Positions 4,960 through 13,100 of a stretch of DNA of 19,110 nt are shown piece by piece. The first letter of the stretch is position 1. Each line of letters starts with the position of its first letter. Source of the stretch: JBAZHE01 sp041652555. GTDB taxonomy: Bacteria > Patescibacteriota > Patescibacteriia > Patescibacteriales > WJLG01. Both the position numbers and the translations under genes were made by a program. The DNA is taken from positions 1 through 19,110 of the forward strand of contig JBAZHE010000024.1 of assembly GCA_041652555.1 (NCBI GenBank), read 5' to 3'. The notes beneath the pieces were generated by a model. That model saw only the letters and a program-made list of their open reading frames with translations. It was not told the origin of the DNA and searched no databases.

Positions 4960-6222
4960 CTAATAATCTCTTAACTTTTTAATAGAAACATCCTTCTTGA
5001 TCTTTTCCAAAGCTTTAGCTTCGATTTGGCGGATACGTTCGCGGGTAACATCAAATTCTTGGCCAACTTCCTCCAAAGTATGCGCTACGCCATCGGTCAA
5101 ACCAAAACGCATTTCCAAAATTTTCTGCTCGCGCGGTGATAAATTAGCCACTATTTCTTTTACATAATCTTTTAATATCTTCAAAGCGGCGGCGCGATCC
5201 GGGGTTACATTTTTTACGTCTTCTATGAAATCCTCCAAAACAGAATCCTCGTCGCCATCACCAACTGAAGTTGTCAAAGAAATTGTATCCTGCGAAATTT
5301 TTATAATATATTTAACTTTTTCCAAGTCCTCGCCCATTTCCGCGGCAATCTCTTCGGCCATTGGTTCGCGTCCAAGATCCTGCACAAGGCGACGCTCTAC
5401 TTGCTGAAATTTATTAATCGTTTCCACCATATGCACAGGAATACGAATCGTGCGCGACTGATCAGCCAAAGCACGAGTAATCGCCTGACGAATCCACCAA
5501 GTCGCATAAGTGGAAAATTTATAGCCTTTGCGATATTCAAATTTTTCTACAGCGCGAAATAAACCGATATTCCCCTCCTGAATTAAGTCCAACAATGACA
5601 AACCTTTGGCGCCGGCAAATTTTTTGGCAATAGAAACAACTAAACGTAAATTGGCTTCAATTAGTTTTTTCTCGGCCGCTTTATCACCGCGCTCTTTTCT
5701 TTTAGCCAATTCCACTTCTTCTTCTGAACTTAAAAGCGGCACACGGCCGATTTCTTTCAAATACATCTGAATAGAATCAGCGCTTAATTTAGAAAGGTCA
5801 ACAGTGGCGGTTGTCACGCGACGCTCTTTTTTGACAGGTTTTTCCTTACCTCCGGTTTCTTTTTTGCTTATAAAATCGGCCATATCCAAAATCCGACCAG
5901 TATCTTCCACTATTTGAATACCGGCGGCATCTACCTCACCCAAAAAGAGCTCGTACTCATAAAGATAATCCTCCGCATTGGCAAAAAGATGCAAAATTTC
6001 CGTCTCAGTTAAAAAACTGCGCATCCGGCCTTTGTTAATTAAATTCTTTACCTGTTCTTCGGTCGGTTTCGGCGACAACACTACGACCGGTTTTTCAACT
6101 GGAGGATGTGATGTTATTACTTTTTTCTTTTTAAAAATTTTCTTTTTTGCCTTAATCAAAGACGGCCGCCTAATTACTTTAGCGACTTTTTTAACACTTG
6201 AAGCCTTTTTCTTTTTTATCAT
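4960..6222 (-). CDS. rpoD: Housekeeping RNA polymerase sigma factor (sigma-70/RpoD)
   Basis: 420 residues. A Lys-rich N-terminal extension (1-45) precedes region 1.1 (about 55-107). Region 1.2 starts at DSIQMYLKEIGRVPLL (149-164). Region 2 spans about 185-260 with the hallmark DLIQEGNIGLFRAVEKFEYRKG core (212 onward), FSTYATWWIRQAI (236-248) for -10 recognition and melting, and R-T-I-R-I-P. Region 3 covers 262-340. Region 4 (about 358-410) has LSPREQKILEMRFGL and the helix-turn-helix VTRERIRQIEAKAL for -35 contact. It lacks the large non-conserved insert of E. coli sigma-70. It follows dnaG by 18 bp, the classic macromolecular-synthesis arrangement, and the TTGACA/TATAAT promoters in this window fit its specificity. 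Confidence 0.98.
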   Translation of the reverse strand: MIKKKKASSVKKVAKVIRRPSLIKAKKKIFKKKKVITSHPPVEKPVVVLSPKPTEEQVKNLINKGRMRSFLTETEILHLFANAEDYLYEYELFLGEVDAAGIQIVEDTGRILDMADFISKKETGGKEKPVKKERRVTTATVDLSKLSADSIQMYLKEIGRVPLLSSEEEVELAKRKERGDKAAEKKLIEANLRLVVSIAKKFAGAKGLSLLDLIQEGNIGLFRAVEKFEYRKGYKFSTYATWWIRQAITRALADQSRTIRIPVHMVETINKFQQVERRLVQDLGREPMAEEIAAEMGEDLEKVKYIIKISQDTISLTTSVGDGDEDSVLEDFIEDVKNVTPDRAAALKILKDYVKEIVANLSPREQKILEMRFGLTDGVAHTLEEVGQEFDVTRERIRQIEAKALEKIKKDVSIKKLRDY

Positions 6223-6240
6223 AATAAAAAATTAAAAAAT

Positions 6241-8103
6241 TTATTCTTCATACTCTAAATATCCGAGACGCATTTCTTCTTTAAGGCGAGTTAATTCTTC
6301 TAGGGCGCGATTAGCCGCAACCATATCGCCAGACTTTTCGGCTAAGGCGATTTCTTTTTCTTTTAGAGAACTTAGACGCCAATAATGCGTCTTGCGTAAA
6401 GAAGAAATTATTTTGATCAGTTCGTTTTTGGCTTTGGTTGAATCAAGAGAAAAATAATCTCGCTCCCCTAAGACGGTAATTTTATCCAATAACTTATCTT
6501 GGCCGTCCGTTTCCGAACTACCAAGATTATTATTAAGCCAAGCCTTAAAAGAGGAATAATCAAGCCAATTTTCAGCCGTATTAACCCTTTGACCGCTCAC
6601 AACTTCATTATAATATATATTTAGATTATTGTAAAACGTCTTATTGGTTTTACCAAAAATCAAGTCGCCTGACACTTTGTCCACTACATAAGAAAAAAAT
6701 AACGGCCAGCGCAAAATCAAAGCCAAAAGGCTTTCAGAAGTTTTTTCTTCCTGGCTTGGCACCGCTGTCGGCGCCTCTTCCGGCTCGGTTTTTTTGATAA
6801 AATTATTTTTTTCTTTAGCAATAAACTTTTGATAGTCTTGACGCAAGCCGGTTTCACTCACATTCAACACTGTTGCCAAATCTCTAAACCAAACATCTTT
6901 TTCTATTTCATTATTTAAACATTTAATAAGCGGAAAAATTTTCAGCTCGGCGCCACGCATTGCTTCTGGCGATGAAATATCTAGGTCAGTCAAATTTTTA
7001 TCAAAAATATATTTCTTTAAACTTTTAGATTCCTTCACTGATTCACGCCAAGCCTCGGGATTATTTCGAATTAATTCGTCAGGATCTTTACCAGAAGGAA
7101 TAGTTATCACTTTAATATTGAACTCCGCAGTCATTGCTTCACGGATTGCACGATCAGCCGCCAATTGCCCAGCTTCATCCATGTCGAAAGAAAAAGCGAT
7201 ATTATTAGAATATCTTTTGATTAATTTTAATTGCTCGGCCGTGAAAGCTGTACCAGAAGAAGCGACAACATTTTTCCAACCGGCTTGGTGGCAAGAAATG
7301 CAATCCATTTGGCCTTCCACAATAATACAATAACCGCTTTCTTTAATCGCCATTTTTGCTTTATCCAAACCGAAAACTATTTTGCTCTTGGAATACAGCG
7401 GTGTTTCTGGACTATTAACATATTTCCCCATCATTTCGGTTGCTTCTTTCTCCGGCGAAACGCGCGCAGTAAAAGCGACCGGTGAACCGTTCACTTCATT
7501 GATTGGAAACATAATGCGCCCGCGAAAACGATTAAAAAAAGAATTGCGCCCTTCTTTTTTGGCCGACAAACCGGCAGCAAAAATTTCCGCGTCAGTATAG
7601 TTTCTTTTTTTCAAATAAAGAATCAAATCATCCCAAGAATCAGGCGAATAACCGACTTGCCAATCCATAACGGTTTTTTCAGATAAACCTCTTTTTTTAA
7701 AAATATAATCACGCGCCGCCGATGCCAGTGGAGATTCCAAAAGATTTTGATGATAAAAAGCCACGGCTGCTTCCAAAGCATCCAGCAAACGATTACGACG
7801 AGAAGTCTCGGCCGGATTTTCACGCTTCAAAACCACACCAGCCTTGGGCGCCAAAACGCGCAAAGCCTCTACAAATGAGAGGCCTTCCATTTCCATAACA
7901 AATTTAATCACATCACCACCCTTGCCGGTGGAAAAACAATGCCAAATCTGCTTGGCCGGCGAAACTACAAATGACGGAGTTTTCTCGCGCTTAAACGGCG
8001 ACAACGCCGAAAAATTCATACCGACAGCTTTGAGGTTCGGAACATATTCGCGGATCACATCCACGATATCTAATCTAGTTTTTATTTCATCAGAAATCTG
8101 CAT
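6241..8103 (-). CDS. dnaG: DNA primase DnaG with eroded zinc ribbon
   Basis: 620 residues, usual DnaG length. It synthesises RNA primers at the replication fork. The N-terminal CHC2 domain (about 1-95) keeps its fold signature (SPFKREKTPSF, then IWHCFSTGKGGDVIKF), but three of four zinc ligands are replaced: Ser35, Lys38 and Thr59; only Cys56 remains. The catalytic core follows. The TOPRIM part has VEGQMD (Glu263) and FDMDEAG (Asp307, Asp309), the expected metal ligands, and GYSPDSWDDL and GRIMFPI are typical core motifs. The C-terminal part (about 440-620) is the divergent helicase-binding region. First of the dnaG-rpoD pair; a GGAGG lies 13 nt upstream of ATG 8103 inside a hairpin arm. Confidence 0.97.
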   Translation of the reverse strand: MQISDEIKTRLDIVDVIREYVPNLKAVGMNFSALSPFKREKTPSFVVSPAKQIWHCFSTGKGGDVIKFVMEMEGLSFVEALRVLAPKAGVVLKRENPAETSRRNRLLDALEAAVAFYHQNLLESPLASAARDYIFKKRGLSEKTVMDWQVGYSPDSWDDLILYLKKRNYTDAEIFAAGLSAKKEGRNSFFNRFRGRIMFPINEVNGSPVAFTARVSPEKEATEMMGKYVNSPETPLYSKSKIVFGLDKAKMAIKESGYCIIVEGQMDCISCHQAGWKNVVASSGTAFTAEQLKLIKRYSNNIAFSFDMDEAGQLAADRAIREAMTAEFNIKVITIPSGKDPDELIRNNPEAWRESVKESKSLKKYIFDKNLTDLDISSPEAMRGAELKIFPLIKCLNNEIEKDVWFRDLATVLNVSETGLRQDYQKFIAKEKNNFIKKTEPEEAPTAVPSQEEKTSESLLALILRWPLFFSYVVDKVSGDLIFGKTNKTFYNNLNIYYNEVVSGQRVNTAENWLDYSSFKAWLNNNLGSSETDGQDKLLDKITVLGERDYFSLDSTKAKNELIKIISSLRKTHYWRLSSLKEKEIALAEKSGDMVAANRALEELTRLKEEMRLGYLEYEE

Positions 8104-8114
8104 ACTTATTATTC

Positions 8115-8135
8115 CCCCTCCTTTTCAAGGAGGGG
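8115..8135. repeat. GC-rich palindromic mini-hairpin upstream of dnaG
   Basis: Nine-bp arms CCCCTCCTT/AAGGAGGGG with a 3-nt loop, followed on the plus strand by GTTAGGGGTGG. It belongs to the kind of dispersed CCCCTCC...GGAGGGG extragenic palindrome found in many CPR genomes. On the minus strand one arm contains the GGAGG that would serve as the dnaG ribosome site. Confidence 0.75.
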
Positions 8136-8154
8136 TTAGGGGTGGTTTTTTTTA

Positions 8155-8466
8155 TTATCTTGCCATTTCTCTTAATAAATTTTTTATCCTCTCAATTTCC
8201 CCTTCCACTATTTCTCCATCGTATTCGGCGTTGTGCATATGATTGCCGGCATAGCTCGCTTGTTTTTGGTCAAGATGAAGATCTAAAACTACCCGATCCG
8301 ACAAATCTTCAAAATACATATGCAAACGAGGATAAAAATCGCGCGACAAACGGCGGACATAGCTTTCCTTATTGCGAACAGTATCGCGAATAAAACCATA
8401 CCCAGCCTTACGCAAAAACTGATCAGGACTAAAACTCAAAATCTTTTTATTTACTTCTAGTTTCAT
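8155..8466 (-). CDS. Conserved hypothetical protein upstream of dnaG
   Basis: 103 residues from ATG 8466 (MKLEVNKKILSFSPDQFLRKA split: MKLEVNKKIL, SFSPDQFLRK). A TTG at 8490 would lie upstream of or inside the -10, so ATG 8466 is preferred, with a leader of only a few nucleotides. The protein is soluble and rich in charged and aromatic residues, with a distinctive middle part (RRLSRDFYPRLHMYFEDL, then LDLHLDQKQASYAGNHMHNA) holding five histidines. I recall close relatives only as hypothetical proteins of CPR bacteria. The His/Asp-rich stretch could bind metal, which is inference. First gene of the dnaG-rpoD operon. Confidence 0.8.
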   Translation of the reverse strand: MKLEVNKKILSFSPDQFLRKAGYGFIRDTVRNKESYVRRLSRDFYPRLHMYFEDLSDRVVLDLHLDQKQASYAGNHMHNAEYDGEIVEGEIERIKNLLREMAR

Positions 8467-8478
8467 ATTTGTGCTTAT

Positions 8479-8507
8479 ATTATTACCCAAAAATCAACAA
8501 AAGTCAA
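8479..8507 (-). promoter_or_regulatory. Promoter of the hypothetical-dnaG-rpoD operon
   Basis: TTGACT (8502-8507) and TAATAA or AATAAT (8479-8485) on the minus strand at 16-17 nt spacing. The ATG at 8466 is about 13 nt from the -10, so the message would be nearly leaderless. The -35 overlaps a small palindrome (GTCAATTTGAC, 8503-8513) shared with the divergent plus-strand promoter. Confidence 0.6.
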
Positions 8508-8508
8508 T

Positions 8509-8540
8509 TTGACATTTTTTTAAACGTATGGCAATATAAT
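8509..8540 (+). promoter_or_regulatory. Probable divergent promoter of the ACP gene
   Basis: TTGACA (8509-8514) and a perfect TATAAT (8535-8540), but 20 nt apart, longer than the optimal 17. The -35 lies back to back with that of the dnaG operon promoter. The ACP gene starts 45 nt after the -10. Confidence 0.5.
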
Positions 8541-8584
8541 AAGTTCATTTACTTTCTTTCACAATTCTTAACAAGGGAGAAGAA

Positions 8585-8830
8585 ATGTCTAAAAAACTAA
8601 CCAGAGAAGAAATTGAAAATCAGTTAATCGAACTTTTTAAGGAAAAAATAAACAAAAATCAAGCCGATAAATCCGCTCTTCTTGTCGCAGACCTTAGAAT
8701 TGACTCTCTCGATCAATTTGAAATAATATTAAAAATCGAGAAAAATTTTAAGGTTTACATTCCGGATGAAGAAGCCGAGGAAATATATACTATCAAGAGT
8801 GCCGCGGACTGGCTAGAGGGAAGACTATAA
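8585..8830 (+). CDS. acpP: Acyl carrier protein
   Basis: 81 residues. The phosphopantetheine attachment site is Ser41 in RIDSLDQFEI, matching the D-S-L signature of carrier proteins; the following IPDEEAEEI and TIKSAADWL match helix 3-4 of ACPs. Its role is to carry acyl (or other thioester-linked) groups on a 4'-phosphopantetheine arm in the cytoplasm. The start is ATG 8585 with AAGGGAG upstream. It is a single-gene unit with its own promoter and terminator and no fatty-acid synthesis genes beside it. Because many CPR bacteria lack a full fatty-acid pathway, its partner enzymes here are unclear. It could serve another carrier-protein pathway. Confidence 0.9.
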   Translation: MSKKLTREEIENQLIELFKEKINKNQADKSALLVADLRIDSLDQFEIILKIEKNFKVYIPDEEAEEIYTIKSAADWLEGRL

Positions 8831-8851
8831 AAAATCACTTTCGTAAGCAAC

Positions 8852-8884
8852 AAAAGCGCTCTGATACCAGAGCGCCTTTTTTTA
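8852..8884. terminator. Bidirectional intrinsic terminator between ACP and the zinc-ribbon gene
   Basis: Eight-bp arms GCGCTCTG (8856-8863) and CAGAGCGC (8868-8875) with loop ATAC. On the plus strand it is followed by CTTTTTTT. On the minus strand it is followed by four T, a weaker terminator for the convergent gene that ends at 8900. Confidence 0.9.
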
Positions 8885-8899
8885 TGTAAAATTATCAAT

Positions 8900-9697
8900 C
8901 TATTCCGTTTTGCCTAAGAAATAACGCAAACCGTCAGTGCCGACATACCAAAGATAGCCACCAGCCCAAGATTGTTTGAAAACTTTGCCACGCTGTTTGT
9001 CAGCAAAATCTTTATCTATTGAAATGCGACCTGCGCCCAAGGGATCGAACCCGCCGGAAATTTCCATTTTATCAGAGAAACTATCGCCGTCAGTATCAGT
9101 GGAAGTGGCTGAAGTCCCCAACGCTTGTTCAACATCATCAGGCAAGCCATCGCCATCAGTATCAAGACCGGTCGGCCAAACATCAGCTACGGGTATTTTG
9201 TTTAAATCTTCATTGGAAATACCGACCGCCGCCACGGAAATATTTTTCAAAGCGGTTGACAACAATTCATAGTTAGCGGTTATTTTTATTTTTTCATTAA
9301 TCGTCGTTTCCAGCTCGGCCACTTTAGTAGCCAAAGCCTCATCCTTACCAGAAAGCTCGCTTTGGACATTGTCTATATCAGCCTTGGCTTTAGCGGCTTC
9401 AGCTTGAACAATTTGTAAATCTTTCTGTGCTTTGACAGCCGCTGTTTCCTTCTCGGTTATTGTTCTTTGCGCCGTGGCCATTTCTGCTAAAATCTTAGAA
9501 TTAATACTATAAACTTTCACAACCACGCCAACCATACCAGAAAAAACAATTATTAAAACTCCGTAGAAAAACCATCTTTGCCAGCGTCTAATAGAAATTT
9601 CTTTCACCACCTGCTCTTTATGCGAAACAGGCGTGTCGCAAAACGGACAGACATCAGCCTTATCCGGAATTTGCTTTTTGCAAGACAGACAAATCAT
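8900..9697 (-). CDS. Zinc-ribbon, single-pass membrane protein with coiled coil and TSP3 calcium repeats
   Basis: 265 residues. An N-terminal zinc ribbon (C3-x2-C6, C17-x2-C20) is followed by one membrane helix (about 42-62), a long alanine/glutamate-rich coiled coil (about 66-150), and two thrombospondin type-3-like calcium loops (DTDGDGLPDD at 179-188; DTDGDSFSDK at 201-210). The end is short and aromatic (AGGYLWYVGTDGLRYFLG). Predicted topology is zinc ribbon inside, coiled coil and calcium loops outside. Similar architectures occur in CPR bacteria; function is unknown and may be structural at the envelope. The likely -10 (TATAAT, 9728-9733) is upstream. It converges on the ACP gene. Confidence 0.85.
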   Translation of the reverse strand: MICLSCKKQIPDKADVCPFCDTPVSHKEQVVKEISIRRWQRWFFYGVLIIVFSGMVGVVVKVYSINSKILAEMATAQRTITEKETAAVKAQKDLQIVQAEAAKAKADIDNVQSELSGKDEALATKVAELETTINEKIKITANYELLSTALKNISVAAVGISNEDLNKIPVADVWPTGLDTDGDGLPDDVEQALGTSATSTDTDGDSFSDKMEISGGFDPLGAGRISIDKDFADKQRGKVFKQSWAGGYLWYVGTDGLRYFLGKTE

Positions 9698-9727
9698 ATT
9701 TTTTTAAAATTAATTTAACTTATGATT

Positions 9728-9736
9728 ATTATACCA
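9728..9736 (-). promoter_or_regulatory. Extended -10 promoter of the zinc-ribbon gene
   Basis: Minus strand TGGTATAAT: TATAAT at 9728-9733 with an upstream TG, as in extended -10 promoters. No good -35 is visible. It is about 30 nt before the ATG at 9697. Confidence 0.5.
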
Positions 9737-9744
9737 CAAAACAA

Positions 9745-9770
9745 AAAAAATATTTAGTAACTACTATTAA
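9745..9770 (-). terminator. Weak possible terminator of the Kelch-lipase operon
   Basis: On the minus strand a short palindrome (TAGTA-GT-TACTA) is followed within a few bases by eight T. The stem is AT-only, so the call is weak. Confidence 0.3.
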
Positions 9771-9772
9771 AA

Positions 9773-10102
9773 TCAAAGAAAATTAAACGCTGGCACCAAT
9801 TTATCAACTATACTTCCTAACCAAGTTGCAACTAAATAAATAGTTATCAAGAAAAGAAGAGAATAATAAATTAAAAATGTTTTTCTGGCTACTATTTTCC
9901 CCTTTCCAAGGCCAAAGAAAAAAAGCAATAACGAAATGAAAAATAATACAAAGAAAACTAAATAATAATAAAGTTCATACATAAAATCAATTCTAAAATC
10001 ATAAGGAGATATATATAGAAATAATTCAGGTAGGACTGACAAAAAAATTACCAACAAAAAAGAGATTAAATAAAACTTCAAATCTTTTTTAATACTGATC
10101 AT
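9773..10102 (-). CDS. Small three-helix membrane protein
   Basis: 109 residues with three hydrophobic helices (about 10-32, 44-66 and 76-95), separated by short loops; the basic N-terminus (SIKKDLK) suggests it faces the cytoplasm. No family recognised. It starts 3 bp after the stop of the Kelch-lipase gene, so it is very likely cotranscribed and perhaps translationally coupled, with no ribosome site of its own visible. It might assist the lipase fusion at the membrane, but that is only inferred from position. Confidence 0.7.
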   Translation of the reverse strand: MISIKKDLKFYLISFLLVIFLSVLPELFLYISPYDFRIDFMYELYYYLVFFVLFFISLLLFFFGLGKGKIVARKTFLIYYSLLFLITIYLVATWLGSIVDKLVPAFNFL

Positions 10103-10105
10103 AAA

Positions 10106-13100
10106 TTAAATATTATTAATTAAATATTTTATATCCTCCTTAATTATACTATATCCATCTAACTTTATCCACTTCAAACGCAAATATAAATCCAACTTCA
10201 TTAGAATCAAATTGTACTTAACTTTAATAGCCACTTGGTTAATTTTACTCAAGCGATATTCCACTACATCAAATATTTTACCAATTCTTTTTTCGCACCA
10301 GGTTTGATTTTTTCGTTTTAAGCATTGAGCCATCGCCTTATCTCGTATCATATCTCTTCGGCTAACTCTTTGCCCATACTTTTCTTGGAATTTCTTAATA
10401 TCGGTCAAATCTTTAATCAAATTATTCTTAGCGGTAATTTTAGTAATCGTTCCTTCGTCGTAAGCACGATTAACATCAGTGATTACTCCGTCAATATCAT
10501 TGATTACAGAAAAATTAATAATTTGTTCTGACTGATTGCCGGCTAAATCTTGAATGATTATTTTTATTTGGTGTGCGCCTAGGTTTTGCTTAAATAAATC
10601 AATCGTATTGGAATTAATAATTTGCTCATCTAGATAAATTTGAACAGTATCTGTGGCAACGCCGGAAAAATTATCATCAGTAAAATATTCAATCTCTAGT
10701 TTTTCATTACGAAGAATTTCTTGGTCTTCCTGCGGTAAGAGAACGCTGATTTCCGGAGCGATTTTATCTATTTTGATTATTTCTTCTTTGTTTTCTTCTC
10801 GATTGCCGGCGCGATCAGTTGAAGAATATATAATTGTAGTGGTTCCGCTTTGAGAAACAGAAAATTCTTCGCTATATTCAATCCAGGTATTACCACCGTC
10901 CAGGCTATACTCTGTTTTTAAAATTCCGGAATTGTCATCTGTGGCTTCGAGGCTAATTTCTGTGTCAGAAATATAATAATCGTCATTGCCTAATTGACCA
11001 GAAATGCTTATTGTTGTTTGTGGAGCCGTTAAATCATTTAATTGCTCCCCTGATAAAACAGAATCTGGAGTTACTATTTCATCAATAGTTCCATTGCCAT
11101 CAAAATCAATGCTGGCCTGATATTCAGCTTGATTATCAGTAATATTATATTCAACCGTTGTGGAGGCAGAATTAAGCGGAATTGAGGCGAAATAAACAAA
11201 CCCTGTTGGCTGGCTGTTTTCTATCTTGTCCAGAGTAATCCCTAATTCGCCACTAGAAGTCGCTTGATTAACGATACGATAATTGCGCCCAGCAGGCAGA
11301 AAAGCATATTTATCCTCACCTAAAACATCGTAGCTGACACCTGGAATTCCTTTTTCAATATTTCCGTCAGATAATGGTCCGGTATGATTGCCTTCTTCAT
11401 CGTAAATATGCAATTCTACCGGACTATGAGAACCGGCATTAACACCGTTAATACCGCAAATTTCTTGGTTTTGGCTTAAACTTTGGTAGGCGGAAAAATC
11501 AAAATCATTTTCTTTATCCTGCAAAATTGAAACTGCAAGCTGACGGACTCCGTCGGCGCTTGGTAAGTTAGCGTGCTCGGAAATATTTGTGTAGTATTTA
11601 TTAGCTTCAACTCCGAACGACTCAGCACTTTTTAACGGCACAGTGCCGTCGCCATCAAGAGGTGGCAATGCCCAATTTTTTTTGCCTTTTTTCTTAATAC
11701 CGGCGTAAGTAGCTTGACCGCAACCGATTATATTATAGTAGTTATCAGTATTAGGTAAATTATCTATGCGTGAATGTAATTCATCGTTAACATTAATAGC
11801 GTTTATACCGAAAACACCAAGAAGAAAATCATTCCTACCTTGATCACTTAAAAATGATATGGATTGATCATAATCCAGCGGATTTAAAATGCCAGCATTT
11901 TGATTTCCGTGAATAATATCATATATATAGGCGCTAGAAGTATACATAGCGGATTCAAAATATTTCCGGCTAGGGAGAAGTTGATAGACGGATGGCATGT
12001 TTTGAGACATCTTTTTATTTTCTTCAATATTAAGAAAGCATCTCTTACCTATGCATATATTTAAATCGTCTCCATAATTCAATATTTTAAATGCTAATGG
12101 CGATCCGAGATGCGGAGTGGCAATATCAATAAATTTATCTATACTCTCATTATTATTTTTTTCAATATAATCTTTAACGACCAAACCTCCCATGCTATGA
12201 GCGATAATATCAACTTTTTCAGCGCCAGTTTTTATTTTTACTTCAGATATTTTTTGTTTTAATGTTTGCATTAAAGAAAATGGCATCAAATTATTATCAG
12301 CCATCCAATCAATATTCATCCGCCAATCATAGGAAAAAACAAATAAATCTTGATTTTCTTCATAGCCATTATTTTCCAATTCTTGGATAAGTCCAGCATA
12401 AAAAGCTAAATCTGTTATTGTTCTAAAAATATCAGTTGCTTCAATTACTGGATTATTTTCCAATAGTGAACCATTATAATCTAAAATCAACTGGTCTAAA
12501 AAATTATCACTCGGCGAGCAAAGAATATTATCCATTCCTCCAATGCAATTTCTAAAACAGGCTATTTTACAAGCAAGGCTTTGGCAAGAATTAATACATT
12601 GAAGATTGGCATCACCAAAATTCGGCCAGATTTCTTCACCTGTCGCGGCGTTATTTAAATAGCTGGCGATTATCCCCGGCACGATAATTGCGGGATTGTG
12701 TTTATTGAATTGATTCGGGCCAAGATAGTAGACATCTGTATTAAATCCGGAATAATTTTTGCCACCAAAAACAAAAATTGTATCATTGATAGTTTCGGCG
12801 CGACAGCCGTTTATGAGAATAGGAAAATTATCTTCTTCGGTCCAAATATCAGTTTCAGGATTATACGAAAAAACTTTGTTAAAGGGTGTATAGCTAGAAC
12901 TTTCTCCTTGATTTCCGCCGATGACATAAAGTTTTCCATCAAGAACGGCCGTAGCCATATCTCTTAAACCGATAGGCATCGGAGATTTTGTTTCCCAAGA
13001 GTCTATCGCCGGATCGTAAACTTCTAGAGTCGGTAAATCAAGACTATCACTAGCATCCCAACCGCCAACAGCGTAAATTTTATTATCAATAGCCTCGGCG

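Noticed and set aside
8115..8150. Mini-hairpin as a terminator
   Set aside because: On the minus strand no T-run follows; on the plus strand the T-run is 13 nt away and nothing is transcribed toward it.
7118..8393. Plus-strand frames opposite dnaG and its upstream gene
   Set aside because: No ribosome sites, no recognisable domains, and they oppose strongly conserved coding sequence.
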